Shown piece after piece: positions 44,442 through 54,000 of a stretch of DNA of 64,000 nucleotides; position 1 is the stretch's first letter, and the number at the start of each line of letters is the position of its first letter. The translations under genes were made by a program, and so were the position numbers. The notes beneath the pieces were generated by a model. That model saw nothing but the letters and a program-made list of their open reading frames with translations, had not been told where the DNA came from and searched no databases. This DNA comes from Leucobacter aridicollis. Its GTDB lineage: Bacteria; Actinomycetota; Actinomycetes; Actinomycetales; Microbacteriaceae. The DNA lies in NCBI RefSeq assembly GCF_024399335.1, contig NZ_CP075339.1, positions 2,914,001 through 2,978,000 on the forward strand, in the 5' to 3' direction.

Positions 44442-44480
44442 CCTTGGTACACTTGTCGCGACACCGATCTTGGAGAGAGC

Positions 44481-45062
44481 GTGAACGGCAGAAGCACAGC
44501 CCGCACGAAACGCGAACCGGCGCGCGACAAACTGCTTCGTGCCGCAGCCGAGGAGTTCTACGCCAAGGGAGTGAGTGGAACCGGCATCGATACGATCATC
44601 GCGACCGCCGGCGTCGCGAAGAAGAGTCTCTACAACAACTTCGAGTCAAAAGAGACACTGATCGCCGCCTATCTCGAGGAGCGACACCGCGAGTGGCTCG
44701 CCTTGTTCTCCACGCGTCTCGCGCACGCCGACACCCCCGCAGACAGGGTACTCGCGGTGTTCGACGCGTACGCAGACCACGCGAACGCTGGGTACCGCGA
44801 CGGCTGGCGGGGCTGTGGTCTACTCAACGCAGCGGCCGAGCTCCCCGTCGGTCACCCGGGGCGGGCCGCCGTGCGCGCACACAAGGACGAGGTCGAGCAG
44901 ATACTGCGGCTGCACCTCGCCGAGATTTCTGACGCACCCGACGAGCTTGCCGCTCACCTGGCGCTCCTCCTCGAAGGCTCAATGGCGAAGTCCGGCCTCG
45001 AAGGCACTGACGCCTGGGTACTCACAGCACGCGGGCTCGCGGAGCGGCTGCTGCGCCCCTGA
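44481..45062 (+). CDS. TetR-family transcriptional regulator
   Basis: 193 residues from the GTG at 44481, preceded by GGAGA; the long upstream extension is antisense to the transporter and rejected. TetR helix-turn-helix (KLLRAAAEEFYAKGVSGTGIDTIIATAGVAKKSLYNNFESKETLIAAYLEE) and a C-terminal helical ligand domain with GWRGCGLLNAAAELP. Presumed repressor of the divergent EamA exporter and of itself via the palindrome at 44426-44441. Confidence 0.9.
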   Translation: MNGRSTARTKREPARDKLLRAAAEEFYAKGVSGTGIDTIIATAGVAKKSLYNNFESKETLIAAYLEERHREWLALFSTRLAHADTPADRVLAVFDAYADHANAGYRDGWRGCGLLNAAAELPVGHPGRAAVRAHKDEVEQILRLHLAEISDAPDELAAHLALLLEGSMAKSGLEGTDAWVLTARGLAERLLRP

Positions 45063-45089
45063 AAGCGCAGCTGCCGCCTCCTGGCCAGA

Positions 45090-46277
45090 TCACTCGCCCG
45101 GTTGCACCGCGCGTGCCGCCTCGATGAACGCGGTCACGCAGGCCTTGATCTGCGACTCGGTGTGGGCCGCAGAGAGTTGCACGCGGATCCGCGCCTCGCC
45201 CCTGGGGACCACGGGGAAGCTGAAGGCCGTCACAAACACCCCTCGACGCTGCAGCTCAGTCGCGATCTGGGCGGTCACCGCAGCATCCCCGAACATCACA
45301 GGCACGATCGGATGGTTGCCTGGGAGCAGCTCAAAGCCCGCTTCCGTCATCAGCGCCCGGAAGAGCTCAGCGTTGTGCTGGAGCCGCACCCGCGCGTCAC
45401 CGGCCCCCTCGACGAGATCGAGCGCGGCGAGCGATCCAGCGACAATCGCTGGAGCGAGGGTGTTCGAGAAGAGGTACGGCCTCGCGCGCTGGCGCAACAG
45501 CTGGACGATCTCGCTGTGCCCCGACACGTAGCCGCCAGAGGCCCCGCCGAGGGCCTTGCCGAGCGTGCCCGTGACGATGTCGACGCGGTCGGCAACTCCA
45601 CAGAGCTCGGGGGTGCCTGCGCCAGTCTCCCCCATAAAGCCGACGGCGTGGGAGTCGTCTACGAGCACGAGCGCGTCATACTTGTCGGCGAGGTCGCAGA
45701 TCGCCTCGAGCGGCGCGACAAAACCGTCCATCGAGAACACGCCGTCAGTCACGATCACTCGGAACCGGGCATCCGCAGCCTCCTGCAGGCGCGCTTCAAG
45801 CTCTGCCATGTCGCAGTTCGCGTACCGGTAGCGGCGGGCCTTGGATAGCCTGATGCCATCAATCAGCGACGCGTGGTTGAGCGCATCCGAGATGATCGCG
45901 TCCTCCGCACCAAACAGGGTCTCGAACACGCCGCCGTTCGCGTCGAAGCACGATGCGAAGAGGATCGTCTCTTGGGTCCCGAGAAACGTCGAGAGCCGCG
46001 TCTCAAGCTCAAGGTGCTGATCCTGCGTCCCGCAGATGAATCGCACGCTCGCCAGGCCGTATCCCCACTCGTCAAGCGCGGTGTGCGCCGCGGCGACGAT
46101 GCTCGGATGGTCGGCAAGACCGAGGTAGTTGTTCGCACAGAAGTTCAGCACCTGGGTGTCGCCGACGGTGATCTCGGGACCCTGGGGCCCCGCTATCCCG
46201 CGCTCGCGCTTGAACAGGCCGGCGTCTTCGATCTCGGTGAGCTCTGTCGCGAGGTGTGCTTTGAATGCTCCGTACAT
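45090..46277 (-). CDS. kbl: Glycine C-acetyltransferase (2-amino-3-ketobutyrate CoA ligase)
   Basis: 395 residues from ATG 46277. Alpha-oxoamine synthase family: substrate loop [17 protein letters not shown]-binding [18 protein letters not shown], and the PLP lysine in [18 protein letters not shown]. It cleaves 2-amino-3-ketobutyrate with CoA into glycine and acetyl-CoA. Its ATG overlaps the tdh stop by one base (TAATG), so the two enzymes of the threonine dehydrogenase route are made together. Confidence 0.95.
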   Translation of the reverse strand: MYGAFKAHLATELTEIEDAGLFKRERGIAGPQGPEITVGDTQVLNFCANNYLGLADHPSIVAAAHTALDEWGYGLASVRFICGTQDQHLELETRLSTFLGTQETILFASCFDANGGVFETLFGAEDAIISDALNHASLIDGIRLSKARRYRYANCDMAELEARLQEAADARFRVIVTDGVFSMDGFVAPLEAICDLADKYDALVLVDDSHAVGFMGETGAGTPELCGVADRVDIVTGTLGKALGGASGGYVSGHSEIVQLLRQRARPYLFSNTLAPAIVAGSLAALDLVEGAGDARVRLQHNAELFRALMTEAGFELLPGNHPIVPVMFGDAAVTAQIATELQRRGVFVTAFSFPVVPRGEARIRVQLSAAHTESQIKACVTAFIEAARAVQPGE

Positions 46278-47320
46278 TACAGTTCCGTCCAGTCGAGGAT
46301 GATTTTTCCGGTTGTCGCCGAGCCTGCGGCCGCAAAGCCACGCTCCCAATCGCGCGCGGGGATCGTGTCGGCAATCACCGACGTGATGCGCGCCCGCAGC
46401 TGCTCGCTCGTCTCAAGCATCGCGGCCATTGCGTTCCACGTCTCAAACATCTCGCGCCCGTAGATGCCCTTCAGCGTGATCATGTGGGTCACCACCTTGG
46501 CCCAGTCGATGGCGAACTCGGCAGTTGGCAGCCCCAGCATCGCGATCCTGCCGCCGTGGTTCATGTTCTCGAGCATGCCTGGAAGCGCCGGGCTCGCGCC
46601 GCTCATCTCGAACCCGATGTCGAAGCCCTCACGCATACCAAGCTGCGTCTGCGCGTCACGAATCGACTCGGTCGCGACGTTGACTGTCGCGTGGGCGCCA
46701 AGGCCGCGCGCGAGCTCGAGGCGGGCGTCGCTGATGTCGGTCGCGACGACGTAGCGCGCGCCAACGTGCCTGGCGACGGCGACCGACATGAGCCCGATCG
46801 GGCCGCAGCCACTCACAAGCACGTCCTCGCCAACGAGCGGGAACGCGAGCGCCGTGTGCACCGCGTTTCCGAGCGGGTCAAAGATCGCGCCGAGCTCAGG
46901 CGAGATTGTGTCCGAGTGCACCCAGACGTTGCTTGCTGGCAACGACAGGTACTCTGCGAACGCACCGTCGCGGTGCAGGCCGAGCCCCTTCGTTCGGATG
47001 CACATCTGGCGGCGGCCAGCCCGACAGTTGCGGCACGTGCCGCAGACGATGTGCCCCTCGCCTGACACACGGTCACCGACGCGCACGTCGCACACTCCCG
47101 CACCGATCTCGACGACCTCGCCATAGAACTCGTGGCCTGGGATGAGCGGGGCTGCGATGTTGTTCGCCGCCCACGCGTCCCATTCAAGGATGTGCAAATC
47201 GGTACCGCAGATGCCGGTTCGCAAGACGCGGATGACGACATCGCCAGGGCCACACACAGGATCAGGGACCTCGCTCAGAACGAGGCCTGGCCCCGCCTCC
47301 GGTTTCATGAGTGCTCGCAT
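46277..47320 (-). CDS. tdh: L-threonine 3-dehydrogenase
   Basis: 347 residues of the zinc alcohol dehydrogenase family. Catalytic-zinc ligands in [13 protein letters not shown] and GHEFYGEVV, structural-zinc cysteines in [15 protein letters not shown], and Rossmann motif [22 protein letters not shown]. The HILEWDAWA segment is typical of Tdh. It oxidises threonine to 2-amino-3-ketobutyrate with NAD, feeding kbl immediately downstream. Divergent from a LysR gene, which likely regulates the pair. Confidence 0.95.
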   Translation of the reverse strand: MRALMKPEAGPGLVLSEVPDPVCGPGDVVIRVLRTGICGTDLHILEWDAWAANNIAAPLIPGHEFYGEVVEIGAGVCDVRVGDRVSGEGHIVCGTCRNCRAGRRQMCIRTKGLGLHRDGAFAEYLSLPASNVWVHSDTISPELGAIFDPLGNAVHTALAFPLVGEDVLVSGCGPIGLMSVAVARHVGARYVVATDISDARLELARGLGAHATVNVATESIRDAQTQLGMREGFDIGFEMSGASPALPGMLENMNHGGRIAMLGLPTAEFAIDWAKVVTHMITLKGIYGREMFETWNAMAAMLETSEQLRARITSVIADTIPARDWERGFAAAGSATTGKIILDWTEL

Positions 47321-47406
47321 ACAGCTATTTCGCCATGGAACACAGTTCAGAACAAGATTGTCTTTCTTCAGATTTGATTAAGCTAGAGCTAAATAAAGGA
47401 GGCGCT

Positions 47407-48330
47407 GTGGAGATCTACCAACTCGAGATTCTGCGCGAACTCGGCACCCTCGGCAGCGTCACTGCGGTCGCCGACAGCCTGCGTGTGACCCCCTCCGCGG
47501 TCTCGCAACAGCTCAGCGCACTCCAGCGCGGCTTCAGGGCCCCACTCACCCGCCGGGACGGACGCACCCTCGTGCTCACCGAGGCCGGCTATGCGCTCGC
47601 CCGGGCCGGCACCGGCGTCATCGAGGCGATGGCAGCCGCGGCGGGCGCAGTCGAGGCCTTTGAACAAGAGCCCTCGGGAGTCGTCACAGTCAGTGGCTTC
47701 CACAGTGCCTCGCAGGCAATCTTCGGCGGACTGCTGAGCGAGCTGCGGGACATCGCCGCCGCCCCCGATCTCAGGCTGTCTGACGAGGACGTGGCGCAGG
47801 AGGAGTTTCCGCTGCTTACCGCAAGCTACGATCTGGTGATCGCGCACCGCCTTGAGCACAGCCCGCCGTGGCCCGAAACCGGGCTCAAGGTCATCCGGCT
47901 CGCGCAGGAGCCCCTCGACATTGCGCTCCCAGAGGGGCACCCACTCGCCGACCGCGAGCAGCTCACTCCAGCCGACGTCGCTGGCGAGGCCTGGGTCACA
48001 AGCCGCGCGGGCTACTCCCCTGACGACCTGCTCGGCGCCATCGCTGCCGTCGCAGACCAATCAGTCAAGGTCGTGCACCGTATCAACGACTACGGCTCAG
48101 TCGCCGCAATTGTCGCCACGGGCGATGCTATCGGCATGGTGCCGCGCTACACCGTCGGCTCAGCCCTTGCAGGGCTGGTGCTCCGACCGCTCGCTGGCGT
48201 CAACGCGACCCGCGCAATCGACATGCTGACACGCCCGGAGACACTGCACCGCCGCTCAGTGCAGGTCACGGTCACGGCGCTGCGCACCGCGATGAACAGA
48301 CTCGTACAGGCGGGCGAAGCGAGGCGCTAG
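47407..48330 (+). CDS. LysR-family transcriptional regulator of tdh-kbl (predicted)
   Basis: 307 residues from the GTG at 47407, 6 nt after AAAGGAGG-type sequence; the ATG reading from 47311 overlaps tdh and lacks homology. LysR winged helix (ILRELGTLGSVTAVADSLRVTPSAVSQQLSALQRGF, about 6-42) and a periplasmic-binding-like effector domain. Divergent from tdh with an 86-bp gap, the classical regulator/target layout. Its stop shares CTAG with the convergent metallopeptidase gene. Confidence 0.9.
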   Translation: MEIYQLEILRELGTLGSVTAVADSLRVTPSAVSQQLSALQRGFRAPLTRRDGRTLVLTEAGYALARAGTGVIEAMAAAAGAVEAFEQEPSGVVTVSGFHSASQAIFGGLLSELRDIAAAPDLRLSDEDVAQEEFPLLTASYDLVIAHRLEHSPPWPETGLKVIRLAQEPLDIALPEGHPLADREQLTPADVAGEAWVTSRAGYSPDDLLGAIAAVADQSVKVVHRINDYGSVAAIVATGDAIGMVPRYTVGSALAGLVLRPLAGVNATRAIDMLTRPETLHRRSVQVTVTALRTAMNRLVQAGEARR

Positions 48331-49217
48331 AGCTGGCTCGCTGGCACGTCGAACGTGCCACACGATGTCGGCCCCTGCTCGTAGCCGGTCATGAACCAAC
48401 GCTGTCGCTGCTCGGAGGTGCCGTGCGTGAACCGCTCGGGATCAACGCGCATACCCGAGGACTGCATGATGTGGTCGTCGCCAACCGCGGCAGCAGCGCT
48501 CAGGGCATCGTTGATTTCAGACTGGGTGACGGGCTTCAAAAACGGAACGCCACTGTCGTCGGTGACGGTCTGAGCCGCCCCGACCCACGCACCCGCGAAG
48601 CAGTCGGCCTGCAGCTCAAGCCGCACCGAGCCCGACGTCGCGCCGGATTCGCGGCCCGCCTGGTTGAGCGAACCGGTGATGTTCGAGATGTGGTGGCCCC
48701 ATTCGTGCGCGAGCACATACATCTCGGCAAGCGGTCCGCTCGAGGCGCCGTAGTCCGCGCGCAGGGTGTCAAAGAAGGCGGTGTCGACGTAGATTCGCTC
48801 CTCGGGCGGGCAGTAGAACGGACCAGTCGCGGCAGACGCGGTGCCGCACTGCGACTGGGTCTGGCCGCTGAAGAGCGCGACGGGCTGCGGACTGCGATAG
48901 TTGCCGACCTGAGTGTTCCAGTAGCGGTTGAGAGAATCGCTCGTCGCGGTCATGCGGCACTCAACGTTTGCGTTCGCGTCGGCACCCGTGTTGCAGTTCT
49001 CGACCGCAACGATCTCTTCGCTCGACGAGCTGCCACCGCCCGAGCTCAGCGCCGGCGCGAAGCCAGTGAGGTCAATTCCGAGCAGCTGTGACCCGAGAAA
49101 CAGCACGAGCATGAGCCCAATGCCGCCACCGCCGACAGCCAGGCCGGTTCGGCGTCCGCTGCCGCTGCGCTTCTGCACCTGACTCGTGTCGATGCGAACG
49201 TTCTCGTTGAATGTCAT
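48327..49217 (-). CDS. Putative neutral zinc metallopeptidase (YpfJ-like)
   Basis: 296 residues. A short N-terminal cytoplasmic part with NVRIDTSQVQKRSGSGRR, one membrane helix (GLAVGGGGIGLMLVLFLGSQLL), a Ser/Gly linker and an extracytoplasmic peptidase domain. The zinc motif is HEWGHH (in YVLAHEWGHHISNI), with downstream RLELQADCFAGAW providing the third ligand region. It matches the YpfJ-type zinc_peptidase family of unknown substrate. Its stop shares a CTAG tetramer with the convergent LysR gene. Confidence 0.9.
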   Translation of the reverse strand: MTFNENVRIDTSQVQKRSGSGRRTGLAVGGGGIGLMLVLFLGSQLLGIDLTGFAPALSSGGGSSSSEEIVAVENCNTGADANANVECRMTATSDSLNRYWNTQVGNYRSPQPVALFSGQTQSQCGTASAATGPFYCPPEERIYVDTAFFDTLRADYGASSGPLAEMYVLAHEWGHHISNITGSLNQAGRESGATSGSVRLELQADCFAGAWVGAAQTVTDDSGVPFLKPVTQSEINDALSAAAAVGDDHIMQSSGMRVDPERFTHGTSEQRQRWFMTGYEQGPTSCGTFDVPASQL

Positions 49218-49234
49218 GCTCGAATATTATCCCG

Positions 49235-50926
49235 TCAGCGGCGCATCGCCCACTGCAGGGTGTCGAGACCAAGCGTGCCAAGTGAGAGCGCTCGATCGTG
49301 AAACGATGCAAGCGTGAATCCCGGCTCTCGTTCTGCCTCCGCCCGCAGCCCGAGCCACAACCGTTCACCCAGCTTGTAGGAGCTCGCCTGGCCGGGCCAA
49401 CCGAGGTACCGGAGCACCTCGAACCGCAGCGCCTCGGGGCGCATCGTCACGTTGTTCGCCATGAACTCGTACACGCGCTCAGCCGTCCAGACGCCGCCGT
49501 CTGGTGCGCGCTTACCAAGATGCAGGCCGATGTCGACGACCACCCGAGCGGCACGCATCCGTTGCGCATCGAGCATGCCGAGGCGGGCCCCGGGATCCTC
49601 GAGAAACCCAAGCTCGACCATGAGCCGCTCGGCATAGAGCGCCCAGCCCTCGAGGTGACCGGATGATCCCGCCCGGGTGCGCCGCCAGGCGTTCAACGTG
49701 TCCCTGCGGGCGACGGCGCCGCCGAGCTGCAGGTGATGTCCGGGCACGCCCTCGTGGTAGACCGTTGTAAGCTCGCGCCAGGTTCGAAATTCAGTCACTC
49801 CTGCTGGCACGGTCCACCACATGCTGCCCGGCCGACCGAAATCATCGCTGGGTGCCGTGTAGTAGATCCCGCCCTCCCGCGTCGGAGCGATGCGGCAGTC
49901 CAGCCTGCGGAGCTCGCTCGGGATCGCGAAGACCGGGCCGTCGAGAGCCTCAATGGCCTCGTCGCTCCGCTCCTGCAGCCACCGCTGCAAGGCGGCCTCC
50001 CCGTGAACGATTCTCCCGGGGTCTTCGTCGAGCAGAGCGATCGCCTGGGCCGGAGACGCTCCCGGCGAGATCTCAGCGGCCACCAATCGTTGCTCACCGG
50101 CTATCCGGTGGATCTCGGCGAGTGCCCACTCGTAGCACTCGTCGGCGTCGATCTCGGTGCCGAGGAAGTCTCGGGCGGCAAGAGCGTAGTTGTCGCGGCC
50201 GACGGCATCGCCTGTGTGAGTCTTGGGTGCGAGCCGCTCCCGCAGGTACCTCGCGAACGACGCGTAGGCGCGCGCGGCGCCAGCGGCTGCCGCACCGACC
50301 TCGGTTGCCAGAGCGCGGCCCGCCGCCGGCCAGGTGCGGGCTTCATAGGCGGCGGCCTCACCAAACCCTGGGAAGTACTCGGCCGCAAACCGATCTGCCT
50401 GAGCCGCGACGGCGAGCACCTGCCGCCGGGCGGGGCCGTTGCCGCGGGTCGCGCCGAGCTCCAGGGACTGCACATACCCAGCCAGCGCCGCAGGCACCGC
50501 AGCGAGTCGCGTGGCGATCGCGGTCCAGTCACCCTCCGTCGCCCGTGGCATGAGGTCGAACGCCTGACGAATGAGTTGTGCGGGCGTCTCGAGCACGGTC
50601 AGGTCTCGGAGCACGTGGCCTGCCTCGTATCGTGCGACCTGGATATCGAGCCGATCGCGCAGCTCGCGCGCCGTCACGGCGTCAGTACGATCGAGCGGGG
50701 TCGCACGCTCAAGTTCGATGAGCACCGCCCGGGCCTCGGCTGCCGCATGCGCAGCACCCTCAGGCGAGTAATCTCCAAAGGTCGTCGCCGATTCTGATCG
50801 ACCGAGCTTCGTTCCGAGCACCGGATCGAGCGCGACCTCGGTGTCGAGCCAGCGCTCGGCGACAGCGTCGATTTCCGTGACGTGTCTGGAGCCAGAGGCC
50901 GCTCCGACTCGCTGCTGAATACTCAT
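49235..50926 (-). CDS. DUF885-family peptidase-like protein
   Basis: 563 residues, cytoplasmic by appearance. The DUF885 metallopeptidase-type signature YHEGVPGHHLQLG gives HExxxxHH-like zinc ligands, with a distal Glu-rich helix (HLEGWALYAERLMVELGF) as in M3/M32-like folds. Such proteins are probable oligopeptide or dipeptide hydrolases. It lies between the membrane metallopeptidase and an XRE-cupin regulator in a peptide-utilisation neighbourhood. Confidence 0.88.
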   Translation of the reverse strand: MSIQQRVGAASGSRHVTEIDAVAERWLDTEVALDPVLGTKLGRSESATTFGDYSPEGAAHAAAEARAVLIELERATPLDRTDAVTARELRDRLDIQVARYEAGHVLRDLTVLETPAQLIRQAFDLMPRATEGDWTAIATRLAAVPAALAGYVQSLELGATRGNGPARRQVLAVAAQADRFAAEYFPGFGEAAAYEARTWPAAGRALATEVGAAAAGAARAYASFARYLRERLAPKTHTGDAVGRDNYALAARDFLGTEIDADECYEWALAEIHRIAGEQRLVAAEISPGASPAQAIALLDEDPGRIVHGEAALQRWLQERSDEAIEALDGPVFAIPSELRRLDCRIAPTREGGIYYTAPSDDFGRPGSMWWTVPAGVTEFRTWRELTTVYHEGVPGHHLQLGGAVARRDTLNAWRRTRAGSSGHLEGWALYAERLMVELGFLEDPGARLGMLDAQRMRAARVVVDIGLHLGKRAPDGGVWTAERVYEFMANNVTMRPEALRFEVLRYLGWPGQASSYKLGERLWLGLRAEAEREPGFTLASFHDRALSLGTLGLDTLQWAMRR

Positions 50927-50990
50927 GGTCCGGTCACCTTTCTGCGGCGCCGGTGTGGGAGTGACCCGGCTGGGAGATTAGTCTGAGGGT

Positions 50991-51584
50991 GTGAGCAAGG
51001 AACGAGACGCCCCGAACGCAGAGGTCGCCGCACTGGGTCGCGAGCTGCGCGACGAGCGCCAACGGCAGGGATTGAGCCTGAATGCGTTGAGCCAACGCTC
51101 GGGAGTGAGCTTCGGCCTGATCAGCCAGCTCGAACGCGGCCTCGGCAACCCGTCGTTTCTCGCGCTGAAGCGGCTGACCGAGGCGCTCGGAATCCCGATC
51201 TCGCGCTTTCTTGACGGGGGCGCAGACCGCGACGACCTCGTGGTGCGCGCGGACGAGCGCACGCTGCTTCCGGTGCTCGAGAGCGAACCCAAAAGCCAGC
51301 TCGTCGTTCGCGAGTTGCTCACACCGGGCCGACGATCGTCGCTGCAGGTCATTCGCAGCACGCTGCCGCCGGGCTTTACCAACGAGGGCAAGGCGTTCAG
51401 ACATCTCGGAACAGAGTGCGTTGTCGTCGAGTCCGGGACGCTCACGGTTGTTCATGGTGAGCGACGCGTTGTGCTGGAGCCGGGAGATGCCATGACGTAC
51501 CCATGCTCGGTTCCGCACTGGTGGGCGAACACGACCGCAGAGCCGTGCGTCGTGCTCGGTGCAGTGACCCCGTTCGAGCAATAG
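50991..51584 (+). CDS. XRE-family regulator with C-terminal cupin domain
   Basis: 197 residues. Helix-turn-helix at about 14-67 (LGRELRDERQRQGLSLNALSQRSGVSFGLISQLERGLGNPSF) and a cupin at about 120-190 (HLGTECVVVESGTLTVVHGERRVVLEPGDAMTYPCSVPHWWAN). This class (MocR-unrelated, SutR/PuuR-like) commonly controls amine, amino-acid or peptide use. GTG start at 50991. Convergent with the DUF1028 gene (14-bp gap). The palindrome at 52404-52419 is a candidate target. Confidence 0.9.
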   Translation: MSKERDAPNAEVAALGRELRDERQRQGLSLNALSQRSGVSFGLISQLERGLGNPSFLALKRLTEALGIPISRFLDGGADRDDLVVRADERTLLPVLESEPKSQLVVRELLTPGRRSSLQVIRSTLPPGFTNEGKAFRHLGTECVVVESGTLTVVHGERRVVLEPGDAMTYPCSVPHWWANTTAEPCVVLGAVTPFEQ

Positions 51585-51598
51585 CACCAGCCTGCGAG

Positions 51599-52348
51599 TC
51601 ATCTGCCTGCCGCTCGGCGCTCGGCAAGGGCGAGCTCGAGCAGCCTCGCCAGCTCGTCGATCGGTCGCTCGTGATCATCAGCGCGTAGGTCGATCGCGAG
51701 CGGCTCGTCGTCCACCTCTACCGCATTCCAGGTCGCGGTTCTGCCCGGGCTGGACTGCCCGGTAGGTGTCGCCCCGGAAGGTACTGGTGAGACGCCGACA
51801 AGGATCGCTGCCGATTGCCTGCCACGAAGGTCTCCCCCTGCGGCGTCACCTGCGGCGAGCGCCGCGAGTACCCGTCGCGAGAAGTTCGCGAGTGCGCGGT
51901 CCCCCTCGGAAACGTCGAGCGCCGACGCATTCGTGCCTTCCGGGTAGCGTTCAAACGCGACGCACATTGCCTCGACAACCTCTGGCCCGGGAAGCAGATT
52001 GCCGAGCACGACGAAGCCTGCACCAGATTCACTTCCCGCCCACGCGGTACAGGCCTCGCCGGTGTGCGCCGCCGCGGCACCGTCCGCCGCCACGACCGCT
52101 GCCTGTCGCCATGCAGCGCCTGCATCCCACTCGGGGATTCGCGCGACGGCGCTCGATGGGGAGTCCCCCGCGGCGAGCGCGTCGAGCAGTCGTGAGCGAA
52201 GAGAACGGTTTGTGTATGCCTGGCTCGCTGCGGCGCCAATGCCGACTCTTACCGCCGGCACGCCAGCACCCACCGCGAGCGAACGACTCGCCGTTGCCGC
52301 GGCGAGGAGGCCCTTCGTTGGATCACTCGCCAGGATTGTAAATGTCAT
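51599..52348 (-). CDS. DUF1028-family protein (Ntn-hydrolase-like)
   Basis: 249 residues. The DUF1028 pattern is clear: MTFTILASDPTKGLLAAATASRSLAVGAGVPAVRVGIGAAASQAYTN at the N-terminus and HTGEACTAWAGSESGAGFVVLGNLL in the middle, ending DDEPLAIDLRADDHERPIDELARLLEL. The family has an Ntn-hydrolase-like fold and is often found beside peptide or amino-acid transporter genes; activity unproven. Divergent from the Dpp-type operon, sharing a 113-bp regulatory gap that contains a palindrome. Confidence 0.88.
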   Translation of the reverse strand: MTFTILASDPTKGLLAAATASRSLAVGAGVPAVRVGIGAAASQAYTNRSLRSRLLDALAAGDSPSSAVARIPEWDAGAAWRQAAVVAADGAAAAHTGEACTAWAGSESGAGFVVLGNLLPGPEVVEAMCVAFERYPEGTNASALDVSEGDRALANFSRRVLAALAAGDAAGGDLRGRQSAAILVGVSPVPSGATPTGQSSPGRTATWNAVEVDDEPLAIDLRADDHERPIDELARLLELALAERRAAGR

Positions 52349-52403
52349 GTCGCTGCTTTCTCAGGTTGACGCGAGCCCGTTTTCGATGTTGACTATCGCA
52401 ATA

Positions 52404-52419
52404 ATGATGATTCCATCAT
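52404..52419. promoter_or_regulatory. Palindrome in the DUF1028/Dpp divergent promoter region
   Basis: ATGATGATTCCATCAT: two 6-bp arms around ATTC in an unusually AT-rich stretch. TTGACT at 52389-52394 precedes it on the plus strand. Candidate operator for both flanking units, perhaps for the XRE-cupin regulator nearby. Confidence 0.5.
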
Positions 52420-52461
52420 AAAAATGATAATTCCGCCCACTCACGCAGAGGATCAGTGCCG

Positions 52462-54000
52462 ATGAAGTCACGCACACTACTCCCAGGAGTCGCCCTACTG
52501 GGCGCCCTCGTTCTCGCAGGTTGCTCGACAGGCACCGCTGTCGACCTCGACGGTGGGAGCGCTGGCAGCACGCCAGGATCCGTGCTGTCGGCGGCAATCG
52601 CGGGCGAACCTGACCAACTCGACCCACACAAGACCACCGCCTACTTCTCGTTCGAGGTGCTCGAGAACGTCTTCGACACGCTCGTGCAACCCGACGAGAA
52701 CCTCGAAATGCAGCCGGCGCTTGCCGAAAGCTGGGACCTCAGCGACGATCAGCTCACGTGGACCTTCCACCTCCGCGAGGGTGTGACATTCCACGACGGC
52801 TCACCGTTCACCTCAGCCGACGTCGCATACTCGCTCAGCCGCATCATCGACGAGGAGCTCGCAAATGCTTGGCGTCTCAGCGCCATCACAGGGATCGAGA
52901 CCCCCGATGACGCCACAGTCGTCATCACAGTTGCCCAGCCGACCCCGAACCTCCTCTCAAGCCTTGGCGGGTTCAAGGGCATGGCGATTGTGCAGCAGGA
53001 GAACGTCGAGAGCGGCGACATCACCACGAAGCCGATCGGCACCGGGCCGTTCTCACTCACGAGCTACACCCAGGGCGACAGCATCAAACTCGCCGCGAAC
53101 CCGGACTACTGGGACGGGGCACCCGAGATCGGCGGCGTGACGTTCTCGTTCCTCTCGGAAGGGAACACCGCCATCGCCGCGCTGAAGAGCGGAGAGATTG
53201 ACTGGACTGACTCGATCCCCGCCCAGCAGATCGAGCAGCTTGGCGGCGACTCTGCCCTTGAAATCGGAGTTGAGCCGAGCACCGACTATTGGTATCTCGC
53301 ACTGAACGAAGAGCACGAACCGTACGGCGATGTCCGTGTGCGCCAGGCAATCGCCTACGCCATCGACAGAGACGCGATCGCCCAGGTCACCAGCTACGGC
53401 ACCGCGGCGACGAACCAGCTCGCCATCCCCAAGCAGAGCGCCTGGTACACCGAATTCGACGAGTTCAGCACAAACGTCGAGGAGTCCAAGAAGCTGCTCG
53501 CCGAGGCAGGAGTCGACGGGTCGTCACTCACCCTCGACCTACTCGCCTCCTCGGACTACCCAGAGACCGTCACCGCCGCGCAGGTCATCGCCGATAATCT
53601 CGCCCCACTCGGAATCGACGTCTCGATCCGGCAGCCCGACTTCGCGACGTGGCTCGACGAGCAAAACAGCGGCAACTTCGACATGCTCATGATGGCTTGG
53701 CTCGGCAACATCGACCCGGACGACTTCTACTACGCGCAGCACCACTCGAAGGGCGCGAGTAACGCACAGGGATACAGCAACCCCAAGGTAGACGAGCTGC
53801 TCGATGCCGGTCGGACCGAGACGAACGTCGACGCCCGCAAGAAGCTCTACGACGAGGCGGCGACACTCATCGCCCAAGAGGCAAGCTACATTTACCTTTA
53901 CAACCCCTCGGTTGTGCAGGCCTGGCTCCCCGCAGTTGAGGGGTACGAAGTGCGCAGCGACAGGGCAGTCCGATTCAAGGATGTGAGCCTCGCCGAATGA
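52462..54000 (+). CDS. Dipeptide/oligopeptide ABC transporter substrate-binding lipoprotein
   Basis: 512 residues from ATG 52462 (GTG 52456 possible). Signal peptide with lipobox LAGC, lipidated Cys21. SBP_bac_5 family pattern: LDPHKTTAYFSFEVLENVFDTLV, LAESWDLSDDQLTWTFHLREGVTFHDGSPFTSADVAYSL, and the late DDFYYAQHHSKGASNAQGYSNPKVDELL. Binds di/oligopeptides or related compounds outside the membrane. First gene of a four-gene operon with ATGA overlaps. Confidence 0.92.
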   Translation: MKSRTLLPGVALLGALVLAGCSTGTAVDLDGGSAGSTPGSVLSAAIAGEPDQLDPHKTTAYFSFEVLENVFDTLVQPDENLEMQPALAESWDLSDDQLTWTFHLREGVTFHDGSPFTSADVAYSLSRIIDEELANAWRLSAITGIETPDDATVVITVAQPTPNLLSSLGGFKGMAIVQQENVESGDITTKPIGTGPFSLTSYTQGDSIKLAANPDYWDGAPEIGGVTFSFLSEGNTAIAALKSGEIDWTDSIPAQQIEQLGGDSALEIGVEPSTDYWYLALNEEHEPYGDVRVRQAIAYAIDRDAIAQVTSYGTAATNQLAIPKQSAWYTEFDEFSTNVEESKKLLAEAGVDGSSLTLDLLASSDYPETVTAAQVIADNLAPLGIDVSIRQPDFATWLDEQNSGNFDMLMMAWLGNIDPDDFYYAQHHSKGASNAQGYSNPKVDELLDAGRTETNVDARKKLYDEAATLIAQEASYIYLYNPSVVQAWLPAVEGYEVRSDRAVRFKDVSLAE

